Assembly: GCA_017399945.1 (NCBI GenBank)
Contig: JAFQAQ010000020.1
Span: forward strand, 1 to 64,000
Source: Clostridia bacterium
Lineage (GTDB): Bacteria; Bacillota; Clostridia; Christensenellales; Borkfalkiaceae
DNA length: 64,000 nt
Reading direction: 5' to 3'
The notes under the pieces are model-generated. The model searched no databases and was not told the DNA's origin. It worked only from the letters and a program-made list of their open reading frames with translations. The position numbers were made by a program, and so were the translations under genes. Below are positions 8,485 through 15,212 of the stretch, piece after piece (the first letter of the stretch is position 1; every line of letters starts with the position of its first letter).

Positions 8485-8690
8485 AGCCTTCGTTGCTCGA
8501 TAGGAAACGTTTAAAAAATCCACAAATCATATTAAAGAAAGTCTCGCCACGTACTGCCGAGCGGAGCTCCCGACCGTTGTTATGCAAGGTCGCTAAACGG
8601 GAGATGCAGAATCTTTACAGCGGACGTTCGCCTGTTAACGAAACGGGTTATTCTTTGCGTTTCCGTCGGCTTTACGCAGGTTTTTTTTGT
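8485..8690 (+). ncRNA. Candidate structured non-coding RNA (unassigned)
   Basis: About 205 nt lie between a good promoter and a hairpin-plus-T8 terminator (arms TGCGT 8656-8660 and ACGCA 8674-8678, T-run 8681-8688). A strong internal stem is CTCCCG (8567-8572) with CGGGAG (8598-8603), extended inside by GACC/GGTC. Shorter stems include CTGC/GCAG around it and CCTGTT/AACGGG at 8631-8646. GGAAACG (8503-8509) is complementary to CGTTTCC (8658-8664); this pairing would enclose the molecule, and because CGTTTCC overlaps the terminator arm it could also act as a switch. Motifs of SRP RNA, RNase P RNA, tmRNA and the common riboswitches were not found. A 6S-like RNA is one possibility; no family is claimed. 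Confidence 0.6.
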
Positions 8691-8694
8691 AAAT

Positions 8695-8724
8695 AAAAGG
8701 GGTTTACCCCTTTTTTATTTTAAA
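8695..8724. terminator. Second terminator after the structured RNA
   Basis: Hairpin AAAAGGGG-TTTA-CCCCTTTT followed by further T residues, immediately downstream of the first terminator at 8656-8690. Tandem terminators insulate the downstream antiporter operon, which has its own promoter. Confidence 0.8.
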
Positions 8725-8774
8725 CCTTTTTTCATCTTATAGCAAGAGTTTTTACTTTATTACTGTACTTTTTG

Positions 8775-8803
8775 TTGACAAACGCATTTTAAAGTATTAA
8801 AAT
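8775..8803 (+). promoter_or_regulatory. Promoter of the antiporter-AEC operon
   Basis: Near-consensus sigma-A promoter: TTGACA (8775-8780), 17-bp spacer, TAAAAT (8798-8803). It predicts a start near 8810 and a leader of about 57 nt before the antiporter ATG. Because it lies after both terminators, the antiporter operon is probably transcribed independently of the upstream RNA. Confidence 0.8.
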
Positions 8804-8866
8804 TTGCTTTGATTTTGTATTATTTATTACTAGTTATTTAGAAAAACTTTAAAGAGAGAAATTAAA

Positions 8867-10135
8867 ATGGAAGTGTTGTTTAGTTTAGCCGTGGCTATTT
8901 TTGCTGGGCTCATGCTATCTAGGTTAGCAAAGTTGTTGCAACTCCCCGCCGTTACAGCATACTTGGTTGCAGGTATTTTGATTGGTCCTTTCTGCCTTGG
9001 CGCTTTTGGTGTGCACGGTTTAGGTTTCGTGGATAAAACCTGTTTAGAATCCATGAACGTTATTTGCGACGTTGCACTTGGTTTTATCGCCTTTTCAATC
9101 GGCAGTGAATTCCGTTTATCTAACCTTAAAACCATTGGCAAACAAGCAACCGTTATCGGTATCATTCAAGCAGTTTCCGCAACCCTTTGCGTTGACGCTG
9201 CGCTTATTGGTTTCCATTTTATTTTCCCAGAAGTTCTCCCCTTGCCAGCAGCAATTATTTTGGGCGCAGTTGCTTCGGCAACGGCACCTGCGGCAACTTT
9301 GATGGTCGTTCGTCAATATAGGGCAAAGGGTCCGCTTACCGATATTCTACTTCCCATAGTTGCGCTAGACGACGCAGTGGGCTTAGTACTCTTTTCGGTT
9401 TCTTTCGGCATAGCAAAAGGTCTTATTAGTGGTTCGGTTAGCCTTATTTCCATTTTACTTGAACCTATTATCGAAGTCGTTGCTTCCATTATCTTAGGCG
9501 CTGGAATCGGATTTTTACTCTCTTATTTTGAAAAGTTTTTCTTATCGAGAGCAAAAAGACTTACTCTTGCGGTTTGTTTCGTTCTTCTTACCGTTGCGGC
9601 TTCTTCACTATCCTTTAACGTCGGTGGAGTACATATCGCTTTCTCCCCATTACTTACTTGCATGATGGTGGGAACTATTTTCTGTAACGCGTGTGACTTT
9701 TCTGAAAGCGTTATGGATAGACTTGACCGTTGGACTACCCCTATATTCGTCTTGTTCTTCGTTATAAGTGGCGCTGAACTAGACCTTTCGGTCGTTTCCG
9801 ATTTGATGGTAGTGTTAATCGGCGTTGTTTATATGGCTTTCCGTTGTATCGGAAAATACTTCGGCGCAGGTTTAAGCGCTTCTGCTATGAAATGTTCGCC
9901 TGCAATTAGAAAATATTTGGGAATTACACTCTTCCCACAAGCAGGCGTTGCGCTCGGCATGGCAAGCATCGTTAGTTCTGCCGGTCTTGGAGAAATAGGC
10001 ATTTTAGTGCAAAGCATCACCTTGTTCTCCGTTTTAATCTACGAACTAGTTGGTCCTTACCTTACCAAGATTTCTCTTATAAAAGCAGGCGAAGTCGAGC
10101 CCGAAACTAAACCGGAAAAATTAAAAGCTAATTAG
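8867..10135 (+). CDS. Cation:proton antiporter (CPA2/Kef type)
   Basis: A 422-residue integral membrane protein with about 12-13 hydrophobic segments and the monovalent cation:proton antiporter-2 fold. Typical features are the N-terminal helix with LARLLQLPAVTAYLVAGILIGP-like sequence (here about 20-44), an acidic IGSEF position (about 82-86), and the conserved GAVASATAPAATL segment (about 132-145). It should exchange Na+ or K+ for H+ at the cytoplasmic membrane. It ends soon after the last helix, without the TrkA-N/RCK nucleotide-binding tail of classical Kef proteins, so ligand gating would need a separate subunit. The AEC transporter gene starts 4 nt after its stop. Confidence 0.88.
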   Translation: MEVLFSLAVAIFAGLMLSRLAKLLQLPAVTAYLVAGILIGPFCLGAFGVHGLGFVDKTCLESMNVICDVALGFIAFSIGSEFRLSNLKTIGKQATVIGIIQAVSATLCVDAALIGFHFIFPEVLPLPAAIILGAVASATAPAATLMVVRQYRAKGPLTDILLPIVALDDAVGLVLFSVSFGIAKGLISGSVSLISILLEPIIEVVASIILGAGIGFLLSYFEKFFLSRAKRLTLAVCFVLLTVAASSLSFNVGGVHIAFSPLLTCMMVGTIFCNACDFSESVMDRLDRWTTPIFVLFFVISGAELDLSVVSDLMVVLIGVVYMAFRCIGKYFGAGLSASAMKCSPAIRKYLGITLFPQAGVALGMASIVSSAGLGEIGILVQSITLFSVLIYELVGPYLTKISLIKAGEVEPETKPEKLKAN

Positions 10136-10139
10136 TATT

Positions 10140-11144
10140 ATGATAAAGGTTTTTTTAGCGACACTCAACCCAATGCTAACTTTGTTTTTGTTTATGATTT
10201 TGGGTTTTACTCTTTATAAAATTAAGATTTTGCCCGAAGACTCTGCAAAGGTAATGGCAAAACTTGAAACTTATTTATTTGTCCCTGCCCTTTCAATCGC
10301 CAGCATGCTTACGGTTACTCCTGATAAAATTGCAACCCACGCTACCAATATCATTTTTTCTGGATTAAGCGTTGGTTTAGCAATTTGCTTGGCACTTTTA
10401 ATCGCACCACTTTTTGTAAAAGATAAACAATCCTACGAAAGAAAGGTGTATAACTACGCACTAACCTTTGCAAACTCAGGGTATCTAGGCGATCCCGTTG
10501 TTTTAGCGTTGTTCGGATTAGAAGGTCTAGCATACTACAAAATCGCTTGCATACCCGTTTCTATAATGTGTTATGGTTGGGGTGTGCCACAACTTGTTCC
10601 AAAAGGACAAAGTGGACAAGGTTGGAAAAGATTTTTCCCTTTGCCAAGTATATGCACTTACGTTGGATTGCTTTTAGGTCTAACTGGCGTAGGCACATTT
10701 ATAAACACTACCCCTGCACTTAAATTTGCAACCGACGGTTTGGAAAAATTGGGCGACTGTATGGGCCCTGTTGCAATGCTAATTGCAGGAATTACCGTTG
10801 CAAGATTTCCATTTAAGCCAATGCTTACCAACAAAAAAGTGTATTTTGCATCTTTTTTAAGGCTTATCGTTCTACCTGCAATTATACTTTGCGTATTGTT
10901 TGGGGTTAAAGAATTAGCCAACTTGGTATTTGGTTTGCATATAGACAACCTACCATTGTTTTTAATATTCTTTATGATTGCAACACCATTGGGACTGAAC
11001 ACCGTTGTTTTCCCCGAAGCGTACGGAGGCGATCCTTCGATAGGCGCATCTATGACGATGATTTCGCACACACTTTGCATAATAACAATTCCACTTATGT
11101 TTGCGCTTTTATGCACCTTACTTGGTGCACCACCCGTGTTTTGA
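10140..11144 (+). CDS. AEC family transporter
   Basis: A 334-residue membrane protein of the auxin efflux carrier / malate permease family, with two five-helix halves. N-terminal residues 10-45 (MLTLFLFMILGFTLYKIKILP) and the segment ANSGYLGDPVVLALFG (about 110-125) are typical, and the C-terminal half contains ATPLGLNTVVFPE-like sequence. Members export or exchange small organic anions; the substrate is not predictable. It is coupled to the antiporter gene by a 4-nt gap, so a cation gradient made by one could serve transport by the other, which is inference. A strong terminator follows at 11167-11197. Confidence 0.88.
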   Translation: MIKVFLATLNPMLTLFLFMILGFTLYKIKILPEDSAKVMAKLETYLFVPALSIASMLTVTPDKIATHATNIIFSGLSVGLAICLALLIAPLFVKDKQSYERKVYNYALTFANSGYLGDPVVLALFGLEGLAYYKIACIPVSIMCYGWGVPQLVPKGQSGQGWKRFFPLPSICTYVGLLLGLTGVGTFINTTPALKFATDGLEKLGDCMGPVAMLIAGITVARFPFKPMLTNKKVYFASFLRLIVLPAIILCVLFGVKELANLVFGLHIDNLPLFLIFFMIATPLGLNTVVFPEAYGGDPSIGASMTMISHTLCIITIPLMFALLCTLLGAPPVF

Positions 11145-11166
11145 TAATAATTTTTACAAATATAAT

Positions 11167-11197
11167 AAAAAAAGAACACCTTTTGGTGTTCTTTTTT
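11167..11197. terminator. Terminator of the antiporter-AEC operon
   Basis: A 13-bp perfect hairpin (AAAAAAGAACACC-TTTT-GGTGTTCTTTTTT) directly follows the AEC gene. It is symmetric and could also act on the minus strand. It abuts a partial copy of the tRNA-Glu 3' end. Confidence 0.9.
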
Positions 11198-11199
11198 GA

Positions 11200-11217
11200 T
11201 GGTAGCCCCAACGAGAA
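11200..11217. repeat. Partial duplicate of the tRNA-Glu 3' end
   Basis: The 18 bp TGGTAGCCCCAACGAGAA at 11200-11217 recur exactly at 11339-11356, where they are the CCA end, acceptor strand and part of the T-arm of tRNA-Glu. In both places a similar terminator hairpin stands immediately on the low-coordinate side. The upstream copy continues into unrelated sequence. The arrangement fits a decayed tandem tRNA copy or an attachment-site duplication. Confidence 0.75.
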
Positions 11218-11307
11218 ATTGCCACACAAGGTGGCAAAACTCTGTCCGTCAACGCAAGCCCGTCACAGTCGTACGAACGACAAGTTCGATTCTGCTGAGA
11301 CAACAAG

Positions 11308-11336
11308 AAAAAAGACACCCAAAAGGTGTCTTTTTT
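11308..11336. terminator. Terminator downstream of tRNA-Glu
   Basis: Hairpin AAAAAAGACACC with GGTGTCTTTTTT around a 5-nt loop. On the minus strand it lies 2 nt beyond the tRNA-Glu 3' end and ends in a T-run. It resembles the hairpin at 11167-11197, consistent with duplication of a tRNA-terminator unit. Confidence 0.85.
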
Positions 11337-11338
11337 AT

Positions 11339-11413
11339 TGGTAGCCCCAACGAGAATCGAACTCGTGATTCCGCCTTGAGAGGGCGGCGTCTTAACCTCT
11401 TGACCATGAGGCC
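11339..11413 (-). tRNA. tRNA-Glu (anticodon CTC)
   Basis: A 75-nt cloverleaf on the minus strand. Acceptor stem GGCCTCA pairs with TGGGGCT (two G-U pairs), the anticodon stem is CCGCC/GGCGG with loop CTCTCAA (anticodon CTC), the T-arm is ACGAG-TTCGATT-CTCGT, and CCA is encoded. It reads GAG glutamate codons. It is flanked by terminators on both sides. Confidence 0.94.
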
Positions 11414-11481
11414 ACGTTCCCTTGCGTTGTTATTGTAACACATATTGTTTGCTTTTGCAAACGATTTAATTAACCTCTAAC

Positions 11482-11507
11482 AAAAAACACCCGCTTGGGT
11501 GTTTTTT
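11482..11507. terminator. Terminator of the HAD/DJ-1 gene pair
   Basis: An 11-bp hairpin (AAAAAACACCC-GCTT-GGGTGTTTTTT) begins 8 nt past the HAD hydrolase stop codon on the minus strand, with T-runs on both strands. Confidence 0.88.
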
Positions 11508-11515
11508 ACCATCAA

Positions 11516-12343
11516 CTAAATTTCTTTAATTATCTTTTTAATAATGTCTGGAATAACGTGATCGTAGTTAGCGCAAACGGTAACGTTTGTTTTTTGCTTT
11601 ATTTGCTCTTTTGCGTTTTCTACTGCAACGCTTAATCCTGCTTTTGAAAGCATATCTTCATCATTATAATTATCGCCGACTGCCATTGTTTGACTTATGG
11701 GAATACCAAGATGTTCAGCAAGTTTGATAAGTCCGTTACCCTTGCCTGCCGTGGGGGCAGAAATTTCTATATTGCCACTTGAAGTGGGGGCAACGTGCAT
11801 ACCAATTTGTTCAAGGCGTTTCCAACATTGTGGTTTGTCGTTTAAGTTTTTAAAAAACACAACCAAAAGTTCAACTTTTTGCACGGTGTCAATCAAGTTT
11901 TGCATATCATCGGTGGTTTTGCAGTTTTCAAAGGTGTGGGCAATAAAGTATTTGTTAACGTTATATTCTTGCATGCTTTGTAAGTTGAACAGCTTTTTAT
12001 CTACAAAAGAATCTCCGTTGGTATGTACCATCAAAAATACGTCGTAATCTTTAACGATATCATACACTCTTTCAAACATTGACCTATCCATACCTAAAAA
12101 AATATGGCTGTTTTGATATTTATCAAAAATATCGCCACCGTCAGAACAAATATAAAAGCGAACGTTAGGGTCTTGCCTTAATTCTATGGGCATTTCACCA
12201 AAAGACCTGCCAGAATTTGGCACGACGAAACCACCCATATTTTTAAATTGTTCTATCGCCACTTTGTTAGCGTTAGAAACGTGCATATCGGTATCTAAAA
12301 GCGTGCCGTCTAAATCGATTGAAATTATCTTGTAGTTTAACAT
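11516..12343 (-). CDS. HAD superfamily Cof-type hydrolase
   Basis: A 275-residue member of the Cof/YidA (HAD-IIB) phosphatases. Motif I DLDGT lies near residues 9-13, and the C-terminal GKGNGLIKLAEHLGI and VGDNYNDEDMLSKAG (motif IV, metal-binding aspartates) segments are characteristic, with a C2-type cap between them. These cytosolic enzymes dephosphorylate sugar phosphates, flavin or nucleotide precursors; specificity is not predictable. I chose the ATG at 12343, three codons inside a GTG-started frame, because AAGGTGG precedes it at normal spacing. It follows the DJ-1 family gene by about 10 nt and probably shares its transcript. Confidence 0.88.
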   Translation of the reverse strand: MLNYKIISIDLDGTLLDTDMHVSNANKVAIEQFKNMGGFVVPNSGRSFGEMPIELRQDPNVRFYICSDGGDIFDKYQNSHIFLGMDRSMFERVYDIVKDYDVFLMVHTNGDSFVDKKLFNLQSMQEYNVNKYFIAHTFENCKTTDDMQNLIDTVQKVELLVVFFKNLNDKPQCWKRLEQIGMHVAPTSSGNIEISAPTAGKGNGLIKLAEHLGIPISQTMAVGDNYNDEDMLSKAGLSVAVENAKEQIKQKTNVTVCANYDHVIPDIIKKIIKEI

Positions 12344-12353
12344 TTTTTCCACC

Positions 12354-12875
12354 TTAAAAGTTAGGGTTAATTCCTAAATATTCGCATATCTTTAAGGAAA
12401 ATTCCATTGCAGACATAGGTCCGTTTGCAGTAATAAGATTTTTGCTTACGCATACCGAAACCTTTTTGTATTTATCGCCAAGCATTTTTATAAAATCGGG
12501 TGCAGGATAACAAGTTGCAAAATAACCGTCTAGCAAATTGTGTTTTGCCAAAACTACCGCGGGCGACGCGCATATAGCACATACTAGTTTGTTAGATTGT
12601 AGCGCCGTTTTTACTCCGTCTATAAGTTTTTCGTTTAACGAAAGGTTTTTTGCTCCCGGCATTCCACCCGGCAAAATAAAACCATCGTACTCGCCTAAAT
12701 TAACGTCGTTTATACAATAATCGGCAATTACTTTTACGTTGTGAGTGGAAGTTATCATTTGTTCACCAACGCTTATGGTATGAACGGTTGCGCCCGCCCT
12801 TTTTAACACATCTACGGGGGTTAACGCTTCAAGTTGTTCAAATCCGTTTGCTAAAAACACTGCAATTTTGCCCAT
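12354..12875 (-). CDS. DJ-1/PfpI family protein
   Basis: A 173-residue single-domain DJ-1/ThiJ/PfpI-like protein. The nucleophile-elbow cysteine is Cys102 in CAICASPAVVLA, and the conserved Glu16 in GFEQLEAL is expected to hydrogen-bond it, as in the DJ-1/YajL subgroup. The first strand with GFE, and ILPGGMPGAKNL (about 67-78), also match. Reported functions of the subgroup include chaperone and deglycase-like activities; none can be assigned here. It is upstream of, and closely linked to, the Cof-type phosphatase gene. Confidence 0.88.
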   Translation of the reverse strand: MGKIAVFLANGFEQLEALTPVDVLKRAGATVHTISVGEQMITSTHNVKVIADYCINDVNLGEYDGFILPGGMPGAKNLSLNEKLIDGVKTALQSNKLVCAICASPAVVLAKHNLLDGYFATCYPAPDFIKMLGDKYKKVSVCVSKNLITANGPMSAMEFSLKICEYLGINPNF

Positions 12876-12935
12876 ATTTCACCTACTTTTTTATAATTAT
12901 GGTTATTATAGCAAAAGCCTTGCCTTTTGTAAACT

Positions 12936-12962
12936 AAAAAGCCCTGATTTTTCAGGGCTTTA
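12936..12962. terminator. Terminator of the beta-helix protein gene
   Basis: Hairpin AAAGCCCTGA-TTTT-TCAGGGCTTT, starting just beyond the stop codon of the minus-strand beta-helix gene, with A- and T-rich flanks on both strands. Confidence 0.85.
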
Positions 12963-12964
12963 AT

Positions 12965-14044
12965 TTATTTATTCATTCTGTCGTCTCTAATTATAGGCGC
13001 ATTTTCAGGTTGGTCGAATCCGTTTATATTTTCATAAGTAATATTACCGATATTACCCGCAAGCCACAAAACTTGTAAGGTGCGCGCGTAAACGTTTTTA
13101 ACGTGGATATTATAACATTCTTCTTCGGTTGCGTGACGAGAACCGTACATTTCGTTGTCGCCTATTCTAACCCCCGTTTCCCCTGGGCCTGAAAGACAAT
13201 CACATTCCTTAGAAGCGTCCATAACTCCGTCTATAAATATATTATATTGTTTTGCGCCGCCTTGACAAAGTAACCTTACGATAGCGCAGTGCGAACACGC
13301 CCTTACGTTTCTTATCATAACGTTATACATGTCTTCCGACTTGCCTTCAACTTGATGCATTTTAGAAGGAAGACAAGTTAAAGCGACGGTATCGTCTTCG
13401 GTAAAACCTGTGATATTTTCAATTAAAATATCGTGGCAACCACGCCTTATATCAATGCCGTCTGCGTTTCTTATATAAATTGCAGGGTGACCACCCGGTT
13501 GTCCCCAATAAAGACCTTTTACTCTATTTCCGTTTTCGTCTATTCTCGTTCCGTCAGCCAAGAAATCTATATCACGAATAGTGCCGTATGCGCAGAAAAT
13601 AAAGTCAAACGCCCACCATCTTTGGTTTCTTGCGTGTATGCCGGTTACCTTAAAGTGTTCTACGTTAACGAAAAGAACTAAATTGTTTCTATAAATAGAA
13701 GGCATGCCGTCTTTTAGGCTGTTTCTTTCGGAAAGACCGTTATAGTTTCCACCGTCTAAAATAACCCTTCCCCTACCTTCTATAACGATGTTTTCGTCTT
13801 TTCCGTTTGCCGTTAAACCTTCTTCCGTCCAACAACGTTCGTTGGTAAACATATTACAAAAAGTATCGTCTGCCATAACCAAATGACAGTCTTGTAGATA
13901 CAAGGAAAAGTTAGATGGTATTTTTATAGTTTTTTCTATTATATAATTGCCCGTAACGGTTGCGTTGCGACTGCCGTTTTTTACGCCTTCGTCTATCATT
14001 GATTGAATTATTGCGCCACCGTTATTTATAAAGCCTTCTTTCAT
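12965..14044 (-). CDS. Right-handed beta-helix (pectin-lyase fold) protein
   Basis: A 359-residue protein with short N/D/G-spaced strands and repeated I-x-I/V-x-N turns (NIVIEGRGRVILDGGNY near 85-101, FKVTGIHARNQRWWAFDF near 133-150, DILIENITGFTEDDTVAL near 205-222). These indicate a pectin-lyase-like solenoid of the glycosyl hydrolase 28 type. The segment TGFTEDDTVAL resembles the acidic active site of family 28 enzymes. No signal peptide is present, so it is probably cytosolic. The start at 14044 follows AAGGAG; the longer frame is unlikely. It stands alone between two terminators. An enzyme acting on imported oligosaccharides is possible but unproven. Confidence 0.75.
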   Translation of the reverse strand: MKEGFINNGGAIIQSMIDEGVKNGSRNATVTGNYIIEKTIKIPSNFSLYLQDCHLVMADDTFCNMFTNERCWTEEGLTANGKDENIVIEGRGRVILDGGNYNGLSERNSLKDGMPSIYRNNLVLFVNVEHFKVTGIHARNQRWWAFDFIFCAYGTIRDIDFLADGTRIDENGNRVKGLYWGQPGGHPAIYIRNADGIDIRRGCHDILIENITGFTEDDTVALTCLPSKMHQVEGKSEDMYNVMIRNVRACSHCAIVRLLCQGGAKQYNIFIDGVMDASKECDCLSGPGETGVRIGDNEMYGSRHATEEECYNIHVKNVYARTLQVLWLAGNIGNITYENINGFDQPENAPIIRDDRMNK

Positions 14045-14126
14045 AGAAAATCTCCTTTTTATATTTGGTTCAGTATAACACGCCAAGAAAATGCCGTCAA
14101 TAACTTTATAAACGAAACATTTTCGT

Positions 14127-14154
14127 AAAAAAAGAACGGCTGTCGCCGTTCTTT
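14127..14154. terminator. Terminator of the gal operon
   Basis: Hairpin AAAGAACGGC-TGTC-GCCGTTCTTT lies just after the galE stop codon on the minus strand, with an A-run on its low-coordinate side giving a U-run in the transcript. Confidence 0.87.
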
Positions 14155-14170
14155 AAGTATATTATTTTAA

Positions 14171-15184
14171 TTAGTCGCCGTAACCGTCTGGGTTTTTGGT
14201 TTGCCAATTCATAGCGTCACGACACATATCGTCTATGGTCTTTTCTGCCTTAAATCCTAAAACTTCATAAGCAAGGCTTGGGTCTGCATAACATTCACCG
14301 ATGTCCCCTGGACGACGTGGCATAATTTTGTATGGAATTGGTTTGCCAATTACTTTCTCAAACGCGTGTACCATATCGAGTACCGAATAACCGCAACCCG
14401 TGCCAAGGTTAACGATAATTAACCCTGGGTTTTGGGCAAGTTTGTTTACTGCAAGGACGTGTCCTTTTGCAAGGTCAACAACGTGGATAAAGTCTCGAAC
14501 GCCAGTTCCGTCGGGGGTGTCGTAATCGTCACCGAACACGCCTAAATATTCACGCTTGCCTACTGCAACTTGGGTAATATATGGGCAAAGGTTGTTTGGA
14601 ATGCCTTTTGGATCTTCGCCGATTAAACCAGATTCGTGTGCGCCAACGGGGTTAAAGTATCTTAAAATTGCAATATTAAAGGACGGATCAGCGTGATAAA
14701 GGTCTTTTAACATATATTCGATAAACAACTTGGTGCTTCCGTATGGGTTAGAAGTAGATAGTGGGAAATCCTCTTTAATAGGAACGCTTTCGGGTTTGCC
14801 GTAAACGGTTGCAGAAGAAGAGAATACCAAGTTCTTTACGCCGTGGTCGCGCATGGCAAAACATAAAATCAACAAACCTTCTATGTTGTTTTCGTAGTAT
14901 TCTAACGGTTTTGCAACCGATTCGCCAACTGCTTTAAGACCTGCAAAGTTGATAACTGAATCTATCTTGTTTTCGGTAAATATTTTATCTAAAATAGCCC
15001 TATCACGAATATCACCTTCGTAGAATTTTACCTTTTTGCCGGTAATCTTTTCTACACGGTTGATTGATTCGAATTTACTGTTCATAAAGTTGTCTATACA
15101 AACTACTTCGTGACCTGCGTTAAGCAATTCTACCGTAGTGTGAGAACCTATGTATCCTGCACCACCCGTTACTAAAACTTTCAT
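14171..15184 (-). CDS. galE: UDP-glucose 4-epimerase
   Basis: GalE interconverts UDP-galactose and UDP-glucose with tightly bound NAD+ (Leloir pathway and envelope sugar supply). The 337-residue protein has the Rossmann motif GGAGYIGSH (7-15), the SSSATVYG segment (122-129) with the catalytic Ser/Thr, and the YGSTK motif with Tyr148 and Lys152. Length and sequence match bacterial GalE throughout. It follows galT by 28 nt on the same strand, making a galT-galE unit. No galactokinase gene is present nearby. Confidence 0.95.
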   Translation of the reverse strand: MKVLVTGGAGYIGSHTTVELLNAGHEVVCIDNFMNSKFESINRVEKITGKKVKFYEGDIRDRAILDKIFTENKIDSVINFAGLKAVGESVAKPLEYYENNIEGLLILCFAMRDHGVKNLVFSSSATVYGKPESVPIKEDFPLSTSNPYGSTKLFIEYMLKDLYHADPSFNIAILRYFNPVGAHESGLIGEDPKGIPNNLCPYITQVAVGKREYLGVFGDDYDTPDGTGVRDFIHVVDLAKGHVLAVNKLAQNPGLIIVNLGTGCGYSVLDMVHAFEKVIGKPIPYKIMPRRPGDIGECYADPSLAYEVLGFKAEKTIDDMCRDAMNWQTKNPDGYGD

Positions 15185-15212
15185 AATTATCTCCTTTTTT
15201 ATCCTTTTATGA

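Noticed and set aside
8493-8696. A 67-codon open frame inside the 8.5 kb RNA
   Set aside because: No ribosome-binding site, no familiar protein pattern, and its end coincides with the terminator; the stems explain the sequence better.
11196-11443. Open frames overlapping tRNA-Glu and its terminators
   Set aside because: The coding pattern is the tRNA and hairpins; no start signal.
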